From Bacillus rhizoplanae (lineage in GTDB: Bacteria > Bacillota > Bacilli > Bacillales > Bacillaceae_G): a stretch of DNA of 64,000 bases. A model generated the notes under the pieces. It saw only the letters and a list, made by a program, of their open reading frames with translations, was not told the origin of the DNA and made no database searches. Both the position numbers and the translations under genes were made by a program. The stretch covers positions 62,001 through 126,000 of the forward strand of contig NZ_CAKJTI010000001.1 in the NCBI RefSeq assembly GCF_917563915.1. The letters run 5' to 3'. Shown here in pieces: positions 16,392 to 26,288 of this stretch (positions are counted from its first letter, which is position 1; every line of letters starts with the position of its first letter).

Positions 16392-17405
16392 ATGAGATTA
16401 ACTGGGAAACAAACGTGGGTATTTCAAAACGATGTATATGTGAATGCGACAGGAACGGCTGTTGGGCCGGAAGAAGCGGAGGGACCGCTTGGAGATGGTT
16501 TTGATATTACATATGATGATTTGCATTGTGGAGAAGAGAATTGGGAGCTAGCAGAAAGACGATTAATGAGAGATTCAATTCAACAAGTATTGCGAAAAGA
16601 AAAACTGCAAGCATCTGATATAGATTTTTTTTTAGCTGGAGATTTATTAAATCAAACGGTTACAGCAAATTATGTTGCTAGAGAACTTTCGATTCCATTT
16701 CTAGGAATGTTTGGAGCATGTTCAACTTCTATGGAGACTCTAGCTGTTGGCGCTGCATTTATTGATGGTGGATTTGCAAATCGCGTATTAGCAACAGTTA
16801 GTAGTCATAATGCCACTGCTGAAAGGCAATTTCGTTATCCAACAGAGTACGGAGGGCAAAAACCAACTACAGCGACGTTTACTGTTACAGGAGCTGGTAC
16901 AGCTTTAATTAGTCGTGAAAGAAGTTCAATTAAAGTAACATCAGCAACCATTGGAAAAGTTCAAGATTTAGGCATAACAGATCCGTTTGATATGGGATCT
17001 GCTATGGCGCCTGCTGCAGCCCATACAATTCAACAGCATTTTGAAGATTTAAAAAGAAGTGCTGCAGATTATGACTTAATTGTGACGGGTGATTTATCTG
17101 CAGTCGGAACACCAATTACGCGGCAACTTTTGTTAGATGAAGGCTATGACATAGGTAATGTCTATAATGATTGCGGTTTAATGATTTATAGAGACGACCA
17201 GCAAGTATTTGCAGGGGGAAGTGGCTGTGCCTGCTCTGCAGTTGTGACATATGGACATTTAATGAAAGAAATGAGAAAGGGGAATTTACAACGGATTTTT
17301 GTTGTAGCAACAGGTGCCTTGTTAAATCCGATTATGATTCAACAAAAAGAAACGATTCCAACGATTGCACACGGTATCGTATTTGAAAGAATAAAAGGGG
17401 TGTAA
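16392..17405 (+). CDS. spoVAD: Stage V sporulation protein AD
   Basis: Peripheral dipicolinate-binding subunit of the SpoVA complex, with a thiolase/KAS-like fold. The 337-residue product shows FLGMFGACSTSMETLAVGAA and GGSGCACSAVVTYGHLMKEM as in the family; length equals the B. subtilis protein. ATG 16392 follows AAAGGAG. The upstream gap is mostly a bcr1-like remnant, which must be transcribed in the spoVA mRNA. Confidence 0.95.
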   Translation: MRLTGKQTWVFQNDVYVNATGTAVGPEEAEGPLGDGFDITYDDLHCGEENWELAERRLMRDSIQQVLRKEKLQASDIDFFLAGDLLNQTVTANYVARELSIPFLGMFGACSTSMETLAVGAAFIDGGFANRVLATVSSHNATAERQFRYPTEYGGQKPTTATFTVTGAGTALISRERSSIKVTSATIGKVQDLGITDPFDMGSAMAPAAAHTIQQHFEDLKRSAADYDLIVTGDLSAVGTPITRQLLLDEGYDIGNVYNDCGLMIYRDDQQVFAGGSGCACSAVVTYGHLMKEMRKGNLQRIFVVATGALLNPIMIQQKETIPTIAHGIVFERIKGV

Positions 17406-17408
17406 TAT

Positions 17409-17759
17409 GTGGAATTTATATATGCGTTTGTAGTTGGAGGTGTGATCTGTGTTATTGGACAACTACTGTTAGATTTTACAAAATTAACACCTGCACATGT
17501 TATGGCAATCTTCGTAGTAGCTGGCGCTATTTTAGATGGATTTGGAATTTATGATAAATTAATTCAGTTTGCTGGAGCAGGAGCGACTGTTCCTATTACA
17601 AGTTTTGGTCATTCTTTATTACATGGTGCGATGGAAGCTGCAGAAAAGCATGGTTATCTTGGGATTGGAATGGGTATGTTTAAGTTAACATCTGTTGGAA
17701 TTACAGCAGCAATTTTATTTGCATTTTTAGCAGCACTTATTTTTAAACCGAAAGGATAA
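17409..17759 (+). CDS. spoVAEb: Stage V sporulation protein AEb
   Basis: A 116-residue membrane protein homologous to SpoVAC ([20 protein letters not shown]). Subunit of the dipicolinate channel. GTG 17409 is the only start in frame with a plausible AGGGG upstream; the nearby ATG 17407 is in another frame. Three bases after spoVAD. Confidence 0.93.
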   Translation: MEFIYAFVVGGVICVIGQLLLDFTKLTPAHVMAIFVVAGAILDGFGIYDKLIQFAGAGATVPITSFGHSLLHGAMEAAEKHGYLGIGMGMFKLTSVGITAAILFAFLAALIFKPKG

Positions 17760-17764
17760 ACAAG

Positions 17765-18343
17765 ATGAGAAGAAGGGTTATTTTGGTGACAGACGGAGAT
17801 GAATATGCACAGCGAACAATCGAGTTACTGACAAAGGAGTTTGGGGGACGATGTATTTCGGCATCACAAAGTAATCCAACGAAATTAACAGGGAGAAAGA
17901 TTGTTGAGCTTATCATGCAAACACCACATGACCCAGTTTTTGTTATGTTTGATGATAGTGGATATATTGGAGAAGGTTCAGGAGAAAAAGCACTAAAATA
18001 TGTAGCAACGAATAAACAAATTGACGTGCTTGGCGTGTTAGCTGTCGCTTCTAATACGCATCATTGGGAATGGGCCCGCGTTGATGTAAGCATCGATCGA
18101 GAAGGACGGTTAACTGAATATGGTGTTGATAAGTTTGGGTTAGCGGATGTTGAAATAGGAAGGATTAACGGTGATACCGTTTACTGTTTAGATGAACTAA
18201 ATGTCCCCATTATTGTTGGAATTGGAGATATTGGAAAAATGTACGGAAATGATGACTGGAAGCGTGGATCACCTATTACAAAAAAAGCAATTCAAGTAAT
18301 TTTAGAAAGGAGTGGGTTTTATGACCAACAAACAAAAGACTAG
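17765..18343 (+). CDS. spoVAEa: Stage V sporulation protein AEa
   Basis: A 192-residue soluble protein beginning [19 protein letters not shown] and containing [20 protein letters not shown] and [20 protein letters not shown], typical of SpoVAEa. Biochemical role unknown; it is made in the forespore with the rest of the operon. Its end overlaps spoVAF by 23 bases. Confidence 0.92.
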   Translation: MRRRVILVTDGDEYAQRTIELLTKEFGGRCISASQSNPTKLTGRKIVELIMQTPHDPVFVMFDDSGYIGEGSGEKALKYVATNKQIDVLGVLAVASNTHHWEWARVDVSIDREGRLTEYGVDKFGLADVEIGRINGDTVYCLDELNVPIIVGIGDIGKMYGNDDWKRGSPITKKAIQVILERSGFYDQQTKD

Positions 18344-19790
18344 TATACCAATTTCTTCATTTTTAAGCGATAATGAAAATTATTTAAAACAAACAGTTGG
18401 ACTTGGTGTCACGTTTGATGTAGGGATTCGAAAATTTCGTATTTTAGATAAAGAAATTGGTGTTCTGTTTGTGAACGGTTTGTGTGATACGAACTATATT
18501 ATACATATTTTGGAGGAGGCTGTTGATACAAATGAAATACAAAGGTATGAAGATACCGTAAAGCTGCTAGAAAATCGTCTCATTCATCAGCAAGTAAGTA
18601 AAATAAAGACGATGGAAGATGTAATATTTCAAGTTTTATCAGGTTTAATCGTTATTTTTGTCGAGGGAGAAACAGAAGCATTTGTAATAGATGTTCGTAG
18701 CTATCCAGGACGAACTCCGACAGAGCCGGATACAGAAAAAGTTGTTAGAGGTGCCCGCGATGGATTTGTTGAAAATATTATTGTGAATACAGCTCTTATT
18801 CGGCGGCGTATTCGTGATCCTCGCTTGCGGCATGAGATGATACGGGTAGGCGAGCGGTCACAAACGGATATTTGTATCGCATATGTACAAGATATTGCGA
18901 ATCCAGACTTAGTGAAAATAATAAAGCAAGAATTAGAAAATATTCAAATCGATGGTATAACGATGGCTGATAAAACCATTGAGGAGTTTCTTGTCAAACA
19001 AGGATACAATCCTTTTCCGCTTATTCGATATACAGAAAGACCAGACGTCGCTGCGAATCATTTACTAGAAGGACATGTTTTACTATTGACAGATACTTCC
19101 CCTAGTGCAATTATTACACCAACAACATATTTTCATCATGTACAGCATGCTGAGGAGTTTCGTCAAAATCCTGCTGTCGGAACGTTTTTACGTTGGACTC
19201 GATTTCTCGGAATATTATTTTCACTGTTCTTATTACCACTTTGGCTTGCGTTTGTATTGGAGCCTACTTTATTGCCAGAAAAACTTGCGTTTATTGGACC
19301 GAATAAAACGACAAATTTACCAATTTCCTTGCAAATTATTTTAGCGGAAGTAGGATTGGAATTTTTGCGAATGGCATCTATCCATACACCAACACCACTG
19401 TCATCAGCAGCCGGGTTAATTTCAGCTGTATTAATTGGTCAAGTAGCAATTGATGTCGGTCTATTTGTACCAGAAGTGATCTTATATACTGCTATTTCTA
19501 TGATTGGAACATATGCAACGCCAAGCTATGAATTAGGATTAGGGAATAAAATTGGTAAATTATTCCTTATTATATGTACAGCTGTATCTCGAGATATAGG
19601 ATTTGTTATTGGAATGACATTGTTAATTTTATTTTTAGCATCGATTAAAAGTTTGCAAACACCGTACCTTTGGCCATTTCTTCCATTTGATTTGGGAGCA
19701 TTCATGAAAATTTTCATTCGGCCGTCTATTTCTAGTTTGAAAATGCGTCCAAGTATAGTTCATCCACAAAATATAAGACGACAAAAATGA
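18321..19790 (+). CDS. spoVAF: Spore germination protein SpoVAF (GerA family)
   Basis: A 489-residue member of the GerA-A family. The first half is hydrophilic (about residues 1-280) and the second carries about five membrane helices ([20 protein letters not shown] onward) with the conserved [23 protein letters not shown] 18321 is chosen because AAAGGAGTGG stands before it. Last gene of spoVA, with a terminator at its stop codon. Confidence 0.94.
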   Translation: MTNKQKTSIPISSFLSDNENYLKQTVGLGVTFDVGIRKFRILDKEIGVLFVNGLCDTNYIIHILEEAVDTNEIQRYEDTVKLLENRLIHQQVSKIKTMEDVIFQVLSGLIVIFVEGETEAFVIDVRSYPGRTPTEPDTEKVVRGARDGFVENIIVNTALIRRRIRDPRLRHEMIRVGERSQTDICIAYVQDIANPDLVKIIKQELENIQIDGITMADKTIEEFLVKQGYNPFPLIRYTERPDVAANHLLEGHVLLLTDTSPSAIITPTTYFHHVQHAEEFRQNPAVGTFLRWTRFLGILFSLFLLPLWLAFVLEPTLLPEKLAFIGPNKTTNLPISLQIILAEVGLEFLRMASIHTPTPLSSAAGLISAVLIGQVAIDVGLFVPEVILYTAISMIGTYATPSYELGLGNKIGKLFLIICTAVSRDIGFVIGMTLLILFLASIKSLQTPYLWPFLPFDLGAFMKIFIRPSISSLKMRPSIVHPQNIRRQK

Positions 19791-19818
19791 GCAGAAGGAA
19801 ACTTCTGCTCATTTTTAT
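19787..19818 (+). terminator. Terminator of the spoVA operon
   Basis: TGAGCAGAAG-GAAA-CTTCTGCTCA followed by TTTTTATT; starts at the spoVAF stop codon. Confidence 0.9.
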
Positions 19819-19901
19819 TATAAATTTATATGTTTTTAACAAAAACATAACATTTCTTTTGTACACTAGAAGTACATATGTTGTATGGAAGGGGAGATTA
19901 C

Positions 19902-20687
19902 ATGATTAAGTTATTTGTGAGCGATTTAGATGATACACTCGTTTATAATGTGAATCGGATTCGTCGAGATGATGAAAAAGCATTATGTTGGCTAGCAGAG
20001 AAAGGAACGGATATTTGTTTTGCTTCTGGCCGTTTTACTCATCGTATTCATGATGCTGTGAAGCAATTCGCTTTCCCTTATTATACAACAGGATTAAATG
20101 GTGCGGTCTTATTAACGAAAGAAGGGGAAATGCTCCACGAATCGACTTTTAATCGTGAGATTGCCCGGGAAATATATAAATATATACATGAAAAAGAGAT
20201 GGCGGATATTGTATGTGCGAAGGAGCATCGATATACGAAAAAGAAAAATGAGCATCATCGTATGTTTGAAGAATATATTCAAGTGAAAATCGCAGAAGTG
20301 GAGACATTAGATGAAGAATTTGGACAAACTATTCATCCCGCAAAATTATTTGTATATGGAGAAGAAGCAAAAATTACAATGTTAGATGAAGAGCTGCGAA
20401 ACAAGTTTCAAGGTAAAGCAGAAGTAGTGATTTCGGGAAAGAGATATGTGGATATTATGCCAGTTGGAATTAGTAAAGGAAGTGCACTGCAACTTTTAAT
20501 GGAACATTTACAAGTAGAAGCACATGAAGTAGCGTGCATTGGGGATTCCTTTAATGATGTCTCAATGTTTTCTGTGACGCCGCATTCTTTTACGTTGCAT
20601 CATGCTCATCCATATGTGAAAGGAAAAGCGAATCATGTTGTTCGTTCTGTAGAAGAAGCAATTATGAAACTTCCGTTGTTAGCATAA
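19902..20687 (+). CDS. Cof-type HAD-superfamily phosphatase
   Basis: A 261-residue HAD-IIB hydrolase, probably acting on a sugar phosphate or small phosphorylated metabolite. Motif I is VSDLDDTLVYN, motif III lies in ISKGSALQLLMEHL and motif IV is CIGDSFNDVSMF. ATG 19902 follows GGGGAG. A paralogue is at 30638-31456. It stands where lysA is found in B. subtilis (between spoVAF and ypuA), a local difference in gene order. Confidence 0.85.
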   Translation: MIKLFVSDLDDTLVYNVNRIRRDDEKALCWLAEKGTDICFASGRFTHRIHDAVKQFAFPYYTTGLNGAVLLTKEGEMLHESTFNREIAREIYKYIHEKEMADIVCAKEHRYTKKKNEHHRMFEEYIQVKIAEVETLDEEFGQTIHPAKLFVYGEEAKITMLDEELRNKFQGKAEVVISGKRYVDIMPVGISKGSALQLLMEHLQVEAHEVACIGDSFNDVSMFSVTPHSFTLHHAHPYVKGKANHVVRSVEEAIMKLPLLA

Positions 20688-20717
20688 AAAAAGCTCGTCA
20701 ATGACGAGCTTTTTTTT
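20686..20717. terminator. Bidirectional terminator between HAD gene and ypuA
   Basis: AAAAAAAGCTCGTCA-TGACGAGCTTTTTTTT, serving the rightward HAD gene and the leftward ypuA gene. Confidence 0.9.
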
Positions 20718-21582
20718 AATTAAATAGTGATTTAATAAAGTCAATAAAGCTAGAGAATACACCTTTTAGACTTTCTAAAAAGCCCTGACCTTCGTCGGAA
20801 CTTAGAAACGATGAAACATGGTCTTTCGCTTTATTTAATTGGTTACTAACTTGATCCCAATCGATATTTAGGTTTTTCATTTTGTCGAAGAGTGCTACTA
20901 AATTATTGAGTTGTTCATCAGTTAATGTAATTCCAAGTTGATCTGCAACCTTTTTAATGAGTGAACGTAAATCTTCAGTTGTTTTTGGTTGCTCTTTTGC
21001 TATTTCTTCTTTAACGTTTGCAACAAGTTGTACAGCTTTATCATTCCCGATTTCGTCACCAAGTTTTGCGGTTTGAACCATTTCTTCGTTTGCAACTTTT
21101 TTTACTTCTTCTGGAATTTCTTTTTTCGATGTTGTTTCGTAAGCTTTCATTAAACCTGTTAAAGCTGCAGTTCCTGACACTTTAAATGGTGCTGTTATGT
21201 ATATATTAGCATCTTTTACACCTGCTGTAATTAATGCGTTTGTATACATTGCATCTGTTACCCAATTAATATTTTGCGCTTGTACAACAAGACCAGATCC
21301 TTTTTTTGTATACGTAATCATAGAAGAAGAAATTGCTTTTGTGCCGATTTGTGCGTTTGGTACAACTCCATCTAAATATTTATGTTCTTCCGCATTTGAT
21401 ACTGTAATAATTTGCGCATCTTTTGGCGCTTTCATTTCTTCAAGAAGCTGTTGTTTTTGCTGCTCTGTTAAATTTTCTCCTAATGTAACAATAGACTCTC
21501 CCTCAATCACGTCTGCGTATGAAGCTGTTGGAATTAAAAAGACCATCATAGCTAATAGCAGCGCTAATAGTTTCGTTTTCAC
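20716..21582 (-). CDS. ypuA: Secreted DUF1002 protein YpuA
   Basis: A 288-residue exported protein with a signal peptide (KTKLLALLLAMMVFLIPTAS, cleavage near SYA-D). It contains the DUF1002 domain: GESIVTLGENLTEQQKQQLL, then VQAQNINWVTDAMYTNALIT and the helical C-terminal part. B. subtilis ypuA is in the same neighbourhood and is cell-envelope-stress responsive; molecular function unknown. Transcribed opposite to its flanks. Confidence 0.9.
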   Translation of the reverse strand: MKTKLLALLLAMMVFLIPTASYADVIEGESIVTLGENLTEQQKQQLLEEMKAPKDAQIITVSNAEEHKYLDGVVPNAQIGTKAISSSMITYTKKGSGLVVQAQNINWVTDAMYTNALITAGVKDANIYITAPFKVSGTAALTGLMKAYETTSKKEIPEEVKKVANEEMVQTAKLGDEIGNDKAVQLVANVKEEIAKEQPKTTEDLRSLIKKVADQLGITLTDEQLNNLVALFDKMKNLNIDWDQVSNQLNKAKDHVSSFLSSDEGQGFLESLKGVFSSFIDFIKSLFN

Positions 21583-21702
21583 GAAAAATCGCTCCCTTTC
21601 TCTTTCTGAAATTTTCGGGCAACAAAGTAATTATAGTATATTTTTTGTATTTGTCATCCGTCTTCAGAATGATTTCTGGAAGAAACAGCAGGATTGTCGG
21701 AT

Positions 21703-21756
21703 TTTATTCCGTTATTCGTGTGCAGTAAGCCCTTGCTGATAGAGGTTTCGCTTTAT
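21703..21756 (+). repeat. bcr1-like element, copy D, minimal 54 bp derivative
   Basis: TTTATTCCGTTATTCGTG, then CAGTAAGCCC fused to TTGCTGATAGAGG and TTTCGCTTTAT. Both TTTAT ends are kept while the middle ~100 bp are absent. Confidence 0.78.
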
Positions 21757-21827
21757 TAAGAAGGTATTGGTGTTGAAATAGAGAAGTATATTTTTAACAT
21801 ATTATTTATTTGGAAGGAAGAGATAGA

Positions 21828-22417
21828 GTGCGACCTTTGTTGAGGGCGGAAGCGTTGATTTTTAATCGTGATAGGATAAGTATATTTATTCAATGTGATA
21901 CAAACGAAGAGTTTTATCCCGCACTAACGGGCAGTAAGACTCCCACCTCAAGATTCAGAGAAAGCAAAGAAGATAGGTGGGAGATAACTGCCCGTAAGGG
22001 CCCGATTGGTTCAACTAACCATCAGTGGGGGTGAAGAAAACCCCACTGATGGAAGTTTCACTTTATCGTTTGCCTGGTGGGTCGATTGAGTTTGGAGAAA
22101 GTGCTGCAGCGGCAATTGAAAGAGAGTTTGTGGAAGAATATGATTTACAAGTAACAGCAGAGCATTTTGCAGCTGTAAATGAACATATTTTTGAGGCAGA
22201 TAATCAAAAATATCATCATTGTACGTTATTGTATTGGTGTACTGTTAAAGAAGGTGAGCGGGCAGTAAGATGGCATAAAGAGCATTCTGATATTATGTTA
22301 AAGTGGGAAGAAATTAGTAAATTGAAAGCAACGCCAATATATCCAGAAGGGGTTATGAAAATTATTGAACAGAATAAAAAAGAACCTGTGCATTGGCTTG
22401 AGGAAGTAACATACTAA
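21828..22417 (+). pseudogene. Nudix hydrolase gene split by a bcr1-like element
   Basis: The 5' part (GTG 21828 to 21917) encodes VRPLLRAEALIFNRD and on to CDTNEEFY; the 3' part (from 22067) continues RLPGGSIEFGESAAAAIERE and FVEEYDL, a perfect Nudix box (GX5EX7REUXEE), then a normal C terminus. Removing 149 bases (element plus one TTTAT copy) restores a continuous 146-codon frame; with it, the frame shifts and closes in the element. GAAGGAAG precedes GTG 21828. The disrupted state is certain; residual expression of the 3' part from ATG 22025 or 22049 inside the element is possible but lacks a good ribosome-binding site. Confidence 0.93.
21913..22066 (+). repeat. bcr1-like element, copy E (154 bp), inserted in the Nudix gene
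   Basis: Complete copy with TTTAT at 21913-21917 and 22062-22066. The host sequence reads GAAGAGTTTTAT before and TTTATCGTTTGCCTGG after, so TTTAT is the duplicated target. Internal pairing ACGGGCAGT / ACTGCCCGT and the GTGGGG...CCCCAC hairpin are intact. Confidence 0.95.
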
Positions 22418-22506
22418 ATTTAACAAGGTTTTTGCAATAATATTTTTGTTTATTACAGTGATTGTGGTAATATAAGGCTGAGATTGTTGAAAGGAGCTTA
22501 TTATAC

Positions 22507-22944
22507 ATGAAAACTTTAGGATACATATTAATGGAAAACGGTGAAAAGATCGAATTAGAATTTTTCCCAGAAGAAGCACCAAAAACAGTAGATAACTTTA
22601 AAAAACTAGCAAATGAAGGTTTTTATAATGGGGTTACTTTCCACAGAGTAATTCCTGGTTTTGTAAGCCAAGGTGGCGATCCAACAGGAACAGGAGCAGG
22701 CGGTCCTGGCTACACCATTCCTTGTGAAACAGATGGCAACCCTCATAAACACGTTGTAGGCGTACTTTCTATGGCACATGCAGGAAGAAATACTGGAGGA
22801 AGCCAGTTCTTTATTGTACATGAACCACAACCGCATTTAGACGGTGTTCACACTGTATTCGGTAAGGCAACAAGTGGTATTGAGACAGTATTAAATATGC
22901 GTCAAGGCGATGTTATGAAAGAAGTTAAGGTTTGGGAAGAGTAA
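22507..22944 (+). CDS. ppiB: Peptidyl-prolyl cis-trans isomerase B (cyclophilin)
   Basis: Cytosolic proline isomerase assisting protein folding. The 145-residue cyclophilin domain shows [50 protein letters not shown] and [15 protein letters not shown] 22507 follows AAGGAGC. Position after ypuA is as in B. subtilis. Own terminator downstream. Confidence 0.96.
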   Translation: MKTLGYILMENGEKIELEFFPEEAPKTVDNFKKLANEGFYNGVTFHRVIPGFVSQGGDPTGTGAGGPGYTIPCETDGNPHKHVVGVLSMAHAGRNTGGSQFFIVHEPQPHLDGVHTVFGKATSGIETVLNMRQGDVMKEVKVWEE

Positions 22945-22950
22945 AATGTG

Positions 22951-22979
22951 AAAAGAGAGCAAAATGCTCTCTTTTTTTA
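22951..22979 (+). terminator. Terminator after ppiB
   Basis: AAAAGAGAGC-AAAAT-GCTCTCTTTTTTT. Confidence 0.9.
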
Positions 22980-23041
22980 TTTAAAAAAGAATTTGTAAGT
23001 GAAGAGCAGTAAAAGATATATATAGGAGAATTTACGTATCT

Positions 23042-23192
23042 TTTATTCAGTTATTTGCAGGCAATAAACATCCACCTCAAGATTCTGAGAAAATAAAGAA
23101 GGTAGATGGGGGATTACTGCTAGCATACCTCGATTGGTGAGAGTTTTCCATCAGTGGGGGATGAAAAAACATTGATGGAAGTTTCAATTTAT
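23042..23192 (+). repeat. bcr1-like element, copy F (151 bp, diverged)
   Basis: TTTATTCAGTTATTTGCAGG, CATCCACCTCAAGATTCTG, GGTAGATGGGGGATTACTGC, CGATTGGTGAGAGTTTTCC and the terminal GTTTCAATTTAT. It belongs to the GGTGAGAGCTTTCC subtype and carries several substitutions, including one in the right terminal block. Confidence 0.85.
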
Positions 23193-23217
23193 GTGCCATT
23201 TAGGCTAGATACGAACA

Positions 23218-23240
23218 ATATTATGCTATTGGCATAATAT
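23218..23240. other. Perfect hairpin ATATTATGC-N5-GCATAATAT
   Basis: Nine-base arms with a TATTG loop in the AT-rich gap before ribT. Could be an operator or an RNA hairpin; no T-run follows closely, so not a typical terminator. The rest of 23193-23416 shows no coding frame. Confidence 0.45.
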
Positions 23241-23401
23241 GAATAGAATATCTATATTTGACTTCCTCTTCCCCTCTTTGTATGATTATAAAGTTGTTTT
23301 TTGGGGCAAATCTTCTCAGCTAATTAGAAATATTGTAAAATAGATATGATGTAAGATTTAAAATGCTGGTTGAAGGGATATATGATTTGTAACTTTTGTA
23401 A

Positions 23402-23782
<381 letters not shown>

Positions 23783-23787
23783 TAAAA

Positions 23788-23822
23788 GCAGAGATAATAT
23801 TATCTCTGCTTTCTTTTTTGTA
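23788..23822. terminator. Bidirectional terminator between ribT and ypuF
   Basis: AAAGCAGAGATAA-TA-TTATCTCTGCTTT with flanking A/T-runs; covers the end of the leftward ypuF gene. Confidence 0.88.
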
Positions 23823-24318
23823 ATTGTATATTTCGCTCGTTAATCACATCTTCACGATTGCGGTGAGAATGTTTATGAATAATATCCGCACTTGGAGTAG
23901 AAGAAGTCTCTTTCCAAGGAAGTCCTTTGTTTTTACATAATTGCATGCATATGTCTTCTAGATTCGGATCAGAAAAAGGAAGAAATAGTGCTGTATAAGA
24001 CTCATGGTTTTGAATGATGTGCAGTCGTTCCTGAAGGAGTAATAATAGTTTTGGATAATCTAAATCTAATGCCTCTATGTGCTGTTTTTCATTTTGCAAA
24101 ATGAATAGCGCACTCTTTATCATTCGCTGGGCGCCGTTCCAATTACAACGTCTATGATGATATAAAGCAACAGCAATTTGAATGAGACCTACCCAATGTT
24201 GTTCACGCTCTCCGCGTGGTTTTGTTTTCCAATGTTCTTCTAAAATTTCGTGACATTCAAAGTAGTCGTAATCACTATGAAAATGAATTAAAAACTGTAT
24301 GTATGCTTCATGATACAT
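23800..24318 (-). CDS. ypuF: DUF309 protein YpuF
   Basis: A 172-residue helical protein with the DUF309 signature: HSDYDYFECHEILEEHWK, then QHWVGLIQIAVALYHHRRCN and WNGAQRMIKSALF. The conserved His, Glu and Trp positions suggest a metal-binding helical bundle, but no activity is established. ATG 24318 is chosen because AGGAGTG precedes it; 15 further upstream codons are in frame but lack a site. Neighbour of scpA as in B. subtilis. Confidence 0.88.
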   Translation of the reverse strand: MYHEAYIQFLIHFHSDYDYFECHEILEEHWKTKPRGEREQHWVGLIQIAVALYHHRRCNWNGAQRMIKSALFILQNEKQHIEALDLDYPKLLLLLQERLHIIQNHESYTALFLPFSDPNLEDICMQLCKNKGLPWKETSSTPSADIIHKHSHRNREDVINERNIQLQKRKQR

Positions 24319-24361
24319 GTTTTTCACTCCTATTCTAAGCAGCGTACATATATAGTGTATC

Positions 24362-24517
24362 ATAAAGTGAAACTTCCATCAGTGGGGGTTTTTTTCACCC
24401 CCCATTGATGGTTAGTTGAACCAATCGGGCGCATGCCAGCAGTTATCCCCCACCTATCTTCTTCGCTTTCTCTAAACCTTGAGGTGGGAGTCTTACTGCC
24501 TGTTAGTGCGAGATAAA
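24362..24517 (-). repeat. bcr1-like element, copy G (156 bp)
   Basis: Reverse copy from ATAAAGTGAAACTTCCATC to GCGAGATAAA, with GGTTAGTTGAACCAATCGG and CCCCCACCTATCTTCTTCG. It lies upstream of ypuF and downstream of the YjcZ-like gene. Confidence 0.92.
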
Positions 24518-24520
24518 TAT

Positions 24521-24550
24521 AAAGCGACTAGAGGTTGTTCTAGTCGCTTT
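24521..24550 (-). terminator. Hairpin after the YjcZ-like gene
   Basis: AAAGCGACTAGA / TCTAGTCGCTTT perfect 12 bp arms followed on the minus strand by ATATTTATC; likely terminator. Confidence 0.6.
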
Positions 24551-24557
24551 ATGTCAG

Positions 24558-24647
24558 TTAGCAAAAACAAGCTGCGCCGACAATAATTAATAAAATAAAC
24601 AACACAACCAGCAGAGCGAATCCGCCGTGGAAACCTCCATGTACCAT
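24558..24647 (-). CDS. YjcZ-family small sporulation membrane peptide
   Basis: A 29-residue peptide, too short for ordinary gene finding: it begins VHGGFHGGFALLVVLFIL and ends LIIVGAACFC, the Gly-rich head plus single-helix pattern of the YjcZ family found in spores of bacilli. AGGAGG stands ten bases before ATG 24647. Function unknown; probably made late in sporulation. Confidence 0.85.
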   Translation of the reverse strand: MVHGGFHGGFALLVVLFILLIIVGAACFC

Positions 24648-24818
24648 AGTTTGTAACCTCCTACAATGTGTACTCATTACACTGCTATCATATGAACGGG
24701 ATAGGCATTGTGGCCTAGGTATACGTCTATTTTTGATTAAATTTTTGAAAAAGGTTGGATAGTGTATGAGTATGTTCTATACTTATGGAGTGACAGAAAA
24801 AATGTGGTGGGATGATTT

Positions 24819-25550
24819 GTGCAATATAATTTTAAAGTTGAGGCATTTGAAGGCCCTTTAGATTTGTTATTACATCTAATTAATCGTTATGAAATTGATA
24901 TATATAACATTCCTGTAGCGGAAATCACAGAACAATATTTATCATATATCCATGCGATGAAAGAATTACAGCTTGATGTTGCAAGTGAATATTTAGTTAT
25001 GGCCGCGACGCTATTACAAATTAAAAGTAAAATGTTGCTTCCAAAGCATGAAGAAGATGTACAGGATAGCAGTGAAGAATTTATAGAAGATCCTCGGCAA
25101 GAGTTAATGGAACGTCTAATTGAGTATAAGAAATATAAGCAAGTTGTTACCCAATTAAAAGAAAAAGAGCAAGAACGAGCACAGCTATATACACGTCCTC
25201 CTCTTGATTTTATGATGTTTCAAAAAGAGGATGATGAAAAGCTGCCGATTGATGTTACGCTATATGATATGCTGGCAGCATTTCAAAAGCTAATGCGTCG
25301 AAAGAAAATACAGCGTCCGGTAACAGCTACAGTTGCTCGGCAAGAAATTCCAATTGAACAACGAATGGGTGATGTTTTAAAACAGTTAGAAATGGCAGGA
25401 GGTCGTCAAAGTTTTTATGATTTATTTGCAGATGATGACCGGGAAATGGTTGTTGTTACATTTTTAGCAATTTTAGAGCTTATGAAACATCAGCAAATTT
25501 TCATTGAACAAGAGCATAATTTTGATGAAATCTTTTTATTGAAACCATAG
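24819..25550 (+). CDS. scpA: Segregation and condensation protein A (kleisin)
   Basis: Kleisin of the SMC condensin complex that compacts and separates chromosomes. The 243-residue product starts [20 protein letters not shown] with the canonical [12 protein letters not shown] motif, followed by [20 protein letters not shown] and a C-terminal winged helix ([19 protein letters not shown]). GTG 24819 is the start with GGTGGG upstream. Paired with scpB downstream. Confidence 0.96.
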   Translation: MQYNFKVEAFEGPLDLLLHLINRYEIDIYNIPVAEITEQYLSYIHAMKELQLDVASEYLVMAATLLQIKSKMLLPKHEEDVQDSSEEFIEDPRQELMERLIEYKKYKQVVTQLKEKEQERAQLYTRPPLDFMMFQKEDDEKLPIDVTLYDMLAAFQKLMRRKKIQRPVTATVARQEIPIEQRMGDVLKQLEMAGGRQSFYDLFADDDREMVVVTFLAILELMKHQQIFIEQEHNFDEIFLLKP

Positions 25551-25638
25551 TTGTACTGTTTGACCGAACGCAATATATTGTTGTTCGGTCTTTATGACGT
25601 ATACGGATACAAAGAATGTGAGAAAGGAGCTTTTATCG

Positions 25639-26211
25639 TTGGATAGACAAGAACAAAAGGCAGTTATAGAAGGGCTGCTGTTTGTAGCAGGAGATGAAGG
25701 GATTTATCCGGAGCAAATCTCAAAAGTGTTAGAGATAGAAGTGAAAGCTGTAATAAAGCTTGTAGAGGAACTACAGACGGAATATGAGCAATTGCACCGA
25801 GGTTTGCAAATTGTTCAATTTGCAAAGGTGTATCGTTTTACAACGAAAAAAGAACATGCCTCGTATTATCAAAAATTGATGGATGCACCAACAGCTACAT
25901 CTTTATCGCAAGCAGCATTAGAGACATTAGCAATTGTTGCTTATCGCCAGCCAATTACGAGAACGGAAATCGAGGAGATTCGCGGTGTAAAAACAGATCG
26001 CGCTTTGCAAACGCTTGTTTCTCATTTGTTAATTAAAGAAGTAGGGCGTGTAGAAGGACCAGGCCGTCCCATTCTATACGGCACAACAAAAGAATTTTTA
26101 GATACATTTGCATTACAAACATTAGATGAATTACCTGCTCTGTCAGAAGAAGGCGAAGGAATGAATGAAGCGGATTTATTCTTTGGTTCTTTACAAGAAA
26201 TTTCGAAGTGA
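25639..26211 (+). CDS. scpB: Segregation and condensation protein B
   Basis: Dimeric winged-helix partner of ScpA in the SMC complex. The 190-residue product has [20 protein letters not shown] and [20 protein letters not shown] followed by [22 protein letters not shown] 25639 is preferred (AAAGGAG upstream, family length) over ATG 25594, which has no ribosome-binding site. Confidence 0.94.
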   Translation: MDRQEQKAVIEGLLFVAGDEGIYPEQISKVLEIEVKAVIKLVEELQTEYEQLHRGLQIVQFAKVYRFTTKKEHASYYQKLMDAPTATSLSQAALETLAIVAYRQPITRTEIEEIRGVKTDRALQTLVSHLLIKEVGRVEGPGRPILYGTTKEFLDTFALQTLDELPALSEEGEGMNEADLFFGSLQEISK

Positions 26212-26239
26212 AAGCTTGGCATTTTGCCAAGCTTTTTTG
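26211..26239 (+). terminator. Terminator after scpB
   Basis: AAAGCTTGGC-ATTTT-GCCAAGCTTTTTT. Confidence 0.9.
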
Positions 26240-26288
26240 TATATGAAATGAAAGCTGCGTCATACTAAATAGAAAAAGGAGAAGGTGT

